Assembly (NCBI GenBank): GCA_028287205.1
Contig: JAQBQC010000063.1
Location: 1 to 6,602 of the forward strand
DNA from: Gemmatimonadota bacterium
Lineage (GTDB): Bacteria > Gemmatimonadota > Gemmatimonadetes > Gemmatimonadales > Gemmatimonadaceae
Direction: 5' to 3'
Length of the DNA stretch: 6,602 nucleotides
Below, piece after piece: positions 5,232-6,602 of the stretch. Made by a program: the position numbers and the translations under genes. Every line of letters begins with the position of its first letter. Within the stretch, counting starts at the first letter, position 1. The notes beneath the pieces are model-generated. The model was given only the letters and a program-made list of their open reading frames with translations, was not told where the DNA came from and did not search any database.

Positions 5232-5789
5232 TTGGCTAAACTGATCTACTCCGCGATCACGTCGCTCGACGGCTATGTCGCGAACCGAGACGGAAAGTTC
5301 GACTGGGCCGCGCCCGACGACGAGGTGCACGCGTTCGTCAACGATCTCGAGCGCCCGGTCGGCACGTATCTCTACGGACGCCGCATGTACGAGACGATGG
5401 CGGGATGGGAGCACGCCGAAACCTTCGCCGATCAGCGGCCCGTCATGCAGGACTTCGCGAAGCTCTGGAAGGCGGCCGACAAGATCGTGTACTCGCACAC
5501 CCTCGAGAAAGTGTCGAGCGCCAGAACGCGAATCGAGCGAGAGCTCGACGCCGAGGCGGTGCGGCGGATGAAGGCGTCGGCGCAGCAGGACATCAGCATA
5601 GGCGGCGCGGAGCTTGCCGGGCAGGCGATCAGGGCGGGATTGGTAGACGAGTGCAGGCTGTTTCTCACGCCGGTCATCGTGGGCGGGGGAAAGCGCTCGC
5701 TGCCAGACCATGTGCGCGTGAAGCTCGAGCTGTTGGAGGAGCGGCGATTCGAGAACGGGGTGGTGTACCTTCGCTATAGTGTCACATGA
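5232..5789 (+). CDS. Dihydrofolate reductase-fold protein (RibD C-terminal type), 185 aa
   Basis: The protein has the pattern of the small stand-alone DHFR/RibD-C superfamily. It has an N-terminal strand and loop AKLIYSAITSLDGYVA (residues 2-17), YLYGRRMYETM (46-56), an NADPH-site-like ISIGGAELAGQAI (121-133), and DECRLFLTPVIVGGGKR (139-155), ending in a beta strand. These enzymes use the NADPH-dependent reductase fold, but most small stand-alone members are not true folate reductases and their substrates are unknown. Full length is normal for the group. The start is TTG with a strong ribosome binding site. The stop overlaps the next gene by four bases (ATGA), so the two are probably co-translated. 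It is divergent from the minus-strand cluster. Family confidence is high; substrate is unknown. Confidence 0.93.
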   Translation: MAKLIYSAITSLDGYVANRDGKFDWAAPDDEVHAFVNDLERPVGTYLYGRRMYETMAGWEHAETFADQRPVMQDFAKLWKAADKIVYSHTLEKVSSARTRIERELDAEAVRRMKASAQQDISIGGAELAGQAIRAGLVDECRLFLTPVIVGGGKRSLPDHVRVKLELLEERRFENGVVYLRYSVT

Positions 5790-6602
5790 TCCGAATATGT
5801 GTCGCCGCTGTGGCGGTCTGTTTCGCTCTCAACGCACCCGCTGCGCGCGCGCAGGATGCGCATGCTCAACAGTTGGGCACCGTGCACTTCGCGACCTCGT
5901 GCAGCTCGTCCGTCGCGCCGGTGTTCGATCGCGCCGTGGCGCTGCTGCACTCGTTCGAGTTTGGCGCGTCGATCCGGGCCTTCAATGATGTGCTCGCGAC
6001 CGACTCCTCCTGTGCCATGGCGTATTGGGGGATAGCGCTGAGTCGCTGGTCGAATCCCATGGCTCCGGGAGCTCGGCCGATCGCGCAGTTGCAGTTGGGG
6101 CGACAGGCCGCGAACGCCGCGACTCGACTTTCCGCTCGTGCGTCCGAGCGCGAGCGCGGTTACGTGCGCGCCGTCGGCCAGTGGTATGACGACTTCGAGC
6201 ACAAGGATCAGCGGGCGCGCGTGATCGCCTATGAACGCTCGATGAGCGAGCTCGTGATTCGGGAACCAGCGGATACGGAGGCGATGATCTTCCATGCGCT
6301 CTCACTCATTGCCTCCGCTCCGCCCACGGACAAGACATACGCGAATCAGTTGAAGGCAGGCGGCATACTCGAGGCGCTGTGGGCACAGCAGCCGAATCAC
6401 CCTGGGCTCGCGCACTACATCATTCACAGCTACGACTATCCTCCGCTCGCGAGCAAGGCGCGAGCGGCCGCACAGCGCTATGCGAGCATCGCGCCGTCCG
6501 CCGCGCACGCGCTGCACATGCCCTCGCACACCTTCACTCGGCTCGGCATGTGGAGCGAATCCGCAAGCGCGAACACTCGATCGATGGAGGTCGCGCTGAC
6601 CG
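5786..6602 (+). CDS. Secreted tetratricopeptide-repeat-type protein (3' end outside window)
   Basis: An open frame of 272 codons runs from ATG 5786 to the right edge without a stop. Residues 1-22 are a signal peptide (MIRICVAAVAVCFALNAPAA, then RA) with likely cleavage before QDAHAQQ. The mature part has helical repeats with TPR character: FDRAVALLHSFEFGASIRAFNDVLATDSSCAMAYWG (47-82) and a degenerate later unit near 142-172. It also carries blocks I remember from large secreted TPR proteins of Acidobacteriota and Gemmatimonadota: DKTYANQ (182-188), HPGLAHYIIHSYDYPPLA (205-222), and the His-rich HALHMPSHTFTRLGMW (241-256). Those invariant His residues suggest more than scaffolding, perhaps metal binding, but no activity is known to me. 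It overlaps the DHFR-fold gene by four bases and lacks its own Shine-Dalgarno, so translation is probably coupled. Confidence 0.92.
   Translation, partial: MIRICVAAVAVCFALNAPAARAQDAHAQQLGTVHFATSCSSSVAPVFDRAVALLHSFEFGASIRAFNDVLATDSSCAMAYWGIALSRWSNPMAPGARPIAQLQLGRQAANAATRLSARASERERGYVRAVGQWYDDFEHKDQRARVIAYERSMSELVIREPADTEAMIFHALSLIASAPPTDKTYANQLKAGGILEALWAQQPNHPGLAHYIIHSYDYPPLASKARAAAQRYASIAPSAAHALHMPSHTFTRLGMWSESASANTRSMEVALT

Noticed and set aside
5202..5711. Open frame on the minus strand opposite the DHFR-fold gene
   Set aside because: The plus-strand protein has clear family motifs and a strong ribosome binding site; the antisense frame has neither.

Overview
The window is high-GC bacterial DNA with tightly packed genes, frequent 4-base ATGA stop/start overlaps and GTG/TTG starts. 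The protein mix (a secreted TPR protein of a type I associate with Gemmatimonadota and Acidobacteriota, a secreted di-heme cytochrome c, a YtkA-like protein) suggests a free-living, aerobic soil or sediment bacterium. Gemmatimonadota is my best guess, at low confidence, because no rRNA or marker gene is present. There are no rRNA or tRNA genes, insertion sequences or CRISPR arrays.

Layout. (1) Positions 1-739, plus strand: the 3' part of an unrecognised gene with a DxDGDGxxD-type calcium-loop sequence, overlapped by a small putative lipoprotein gene. A strong intrinsic terminator at 779-822 closes this unit. (2) Positions 910-5063, minus strand: six genes read right to left. They are a YtkA-like secreted or lipoprotein domain protein, a di-heme MauG/cytochrome c peroxidase-family protein, a DJ-1/PfpI protein closely resembling isonitrile hydratase, a five-helix membrane protein of unknown function, an AraC-family regulator with its own likely -10 box, and a 61-residue metallothionein-like protein with 14 cysteines. 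The first four form a tight cluster (gaps of 26 and 6 bases, then a 4-base overlap). (3) Positions 5232 to the right end, plus strand and divergent: a dihydrofolate-reductase/RibD-fold protein with a TTG start, overlapped by the start of a secreted TPR-type protein that runs off the window. The 168-base divergent spacer holds a perfect 10-bp inverted repeat at 5094-5118.

How the genes may work together. The most interesting part is the minus-strand block. A MauG-like di-heme enzyme next to a small exported His/Met/Trp-containing partner resembles the MauG and MbnH systems, in which a di-heme enzyme oxidises tryptophan on a partner protein. Its C-terminal half has a Tyr (Y377) where peroxidases carry the axial Met. 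An isonitrile hydratase-like enzyme and a metallothionein nearby add a possible copper or isonitrile theme, since isonitriles are strong ligands of Cu(I) and of haem iron. The individual family calls rest on visible motifs; the joint function is inference.
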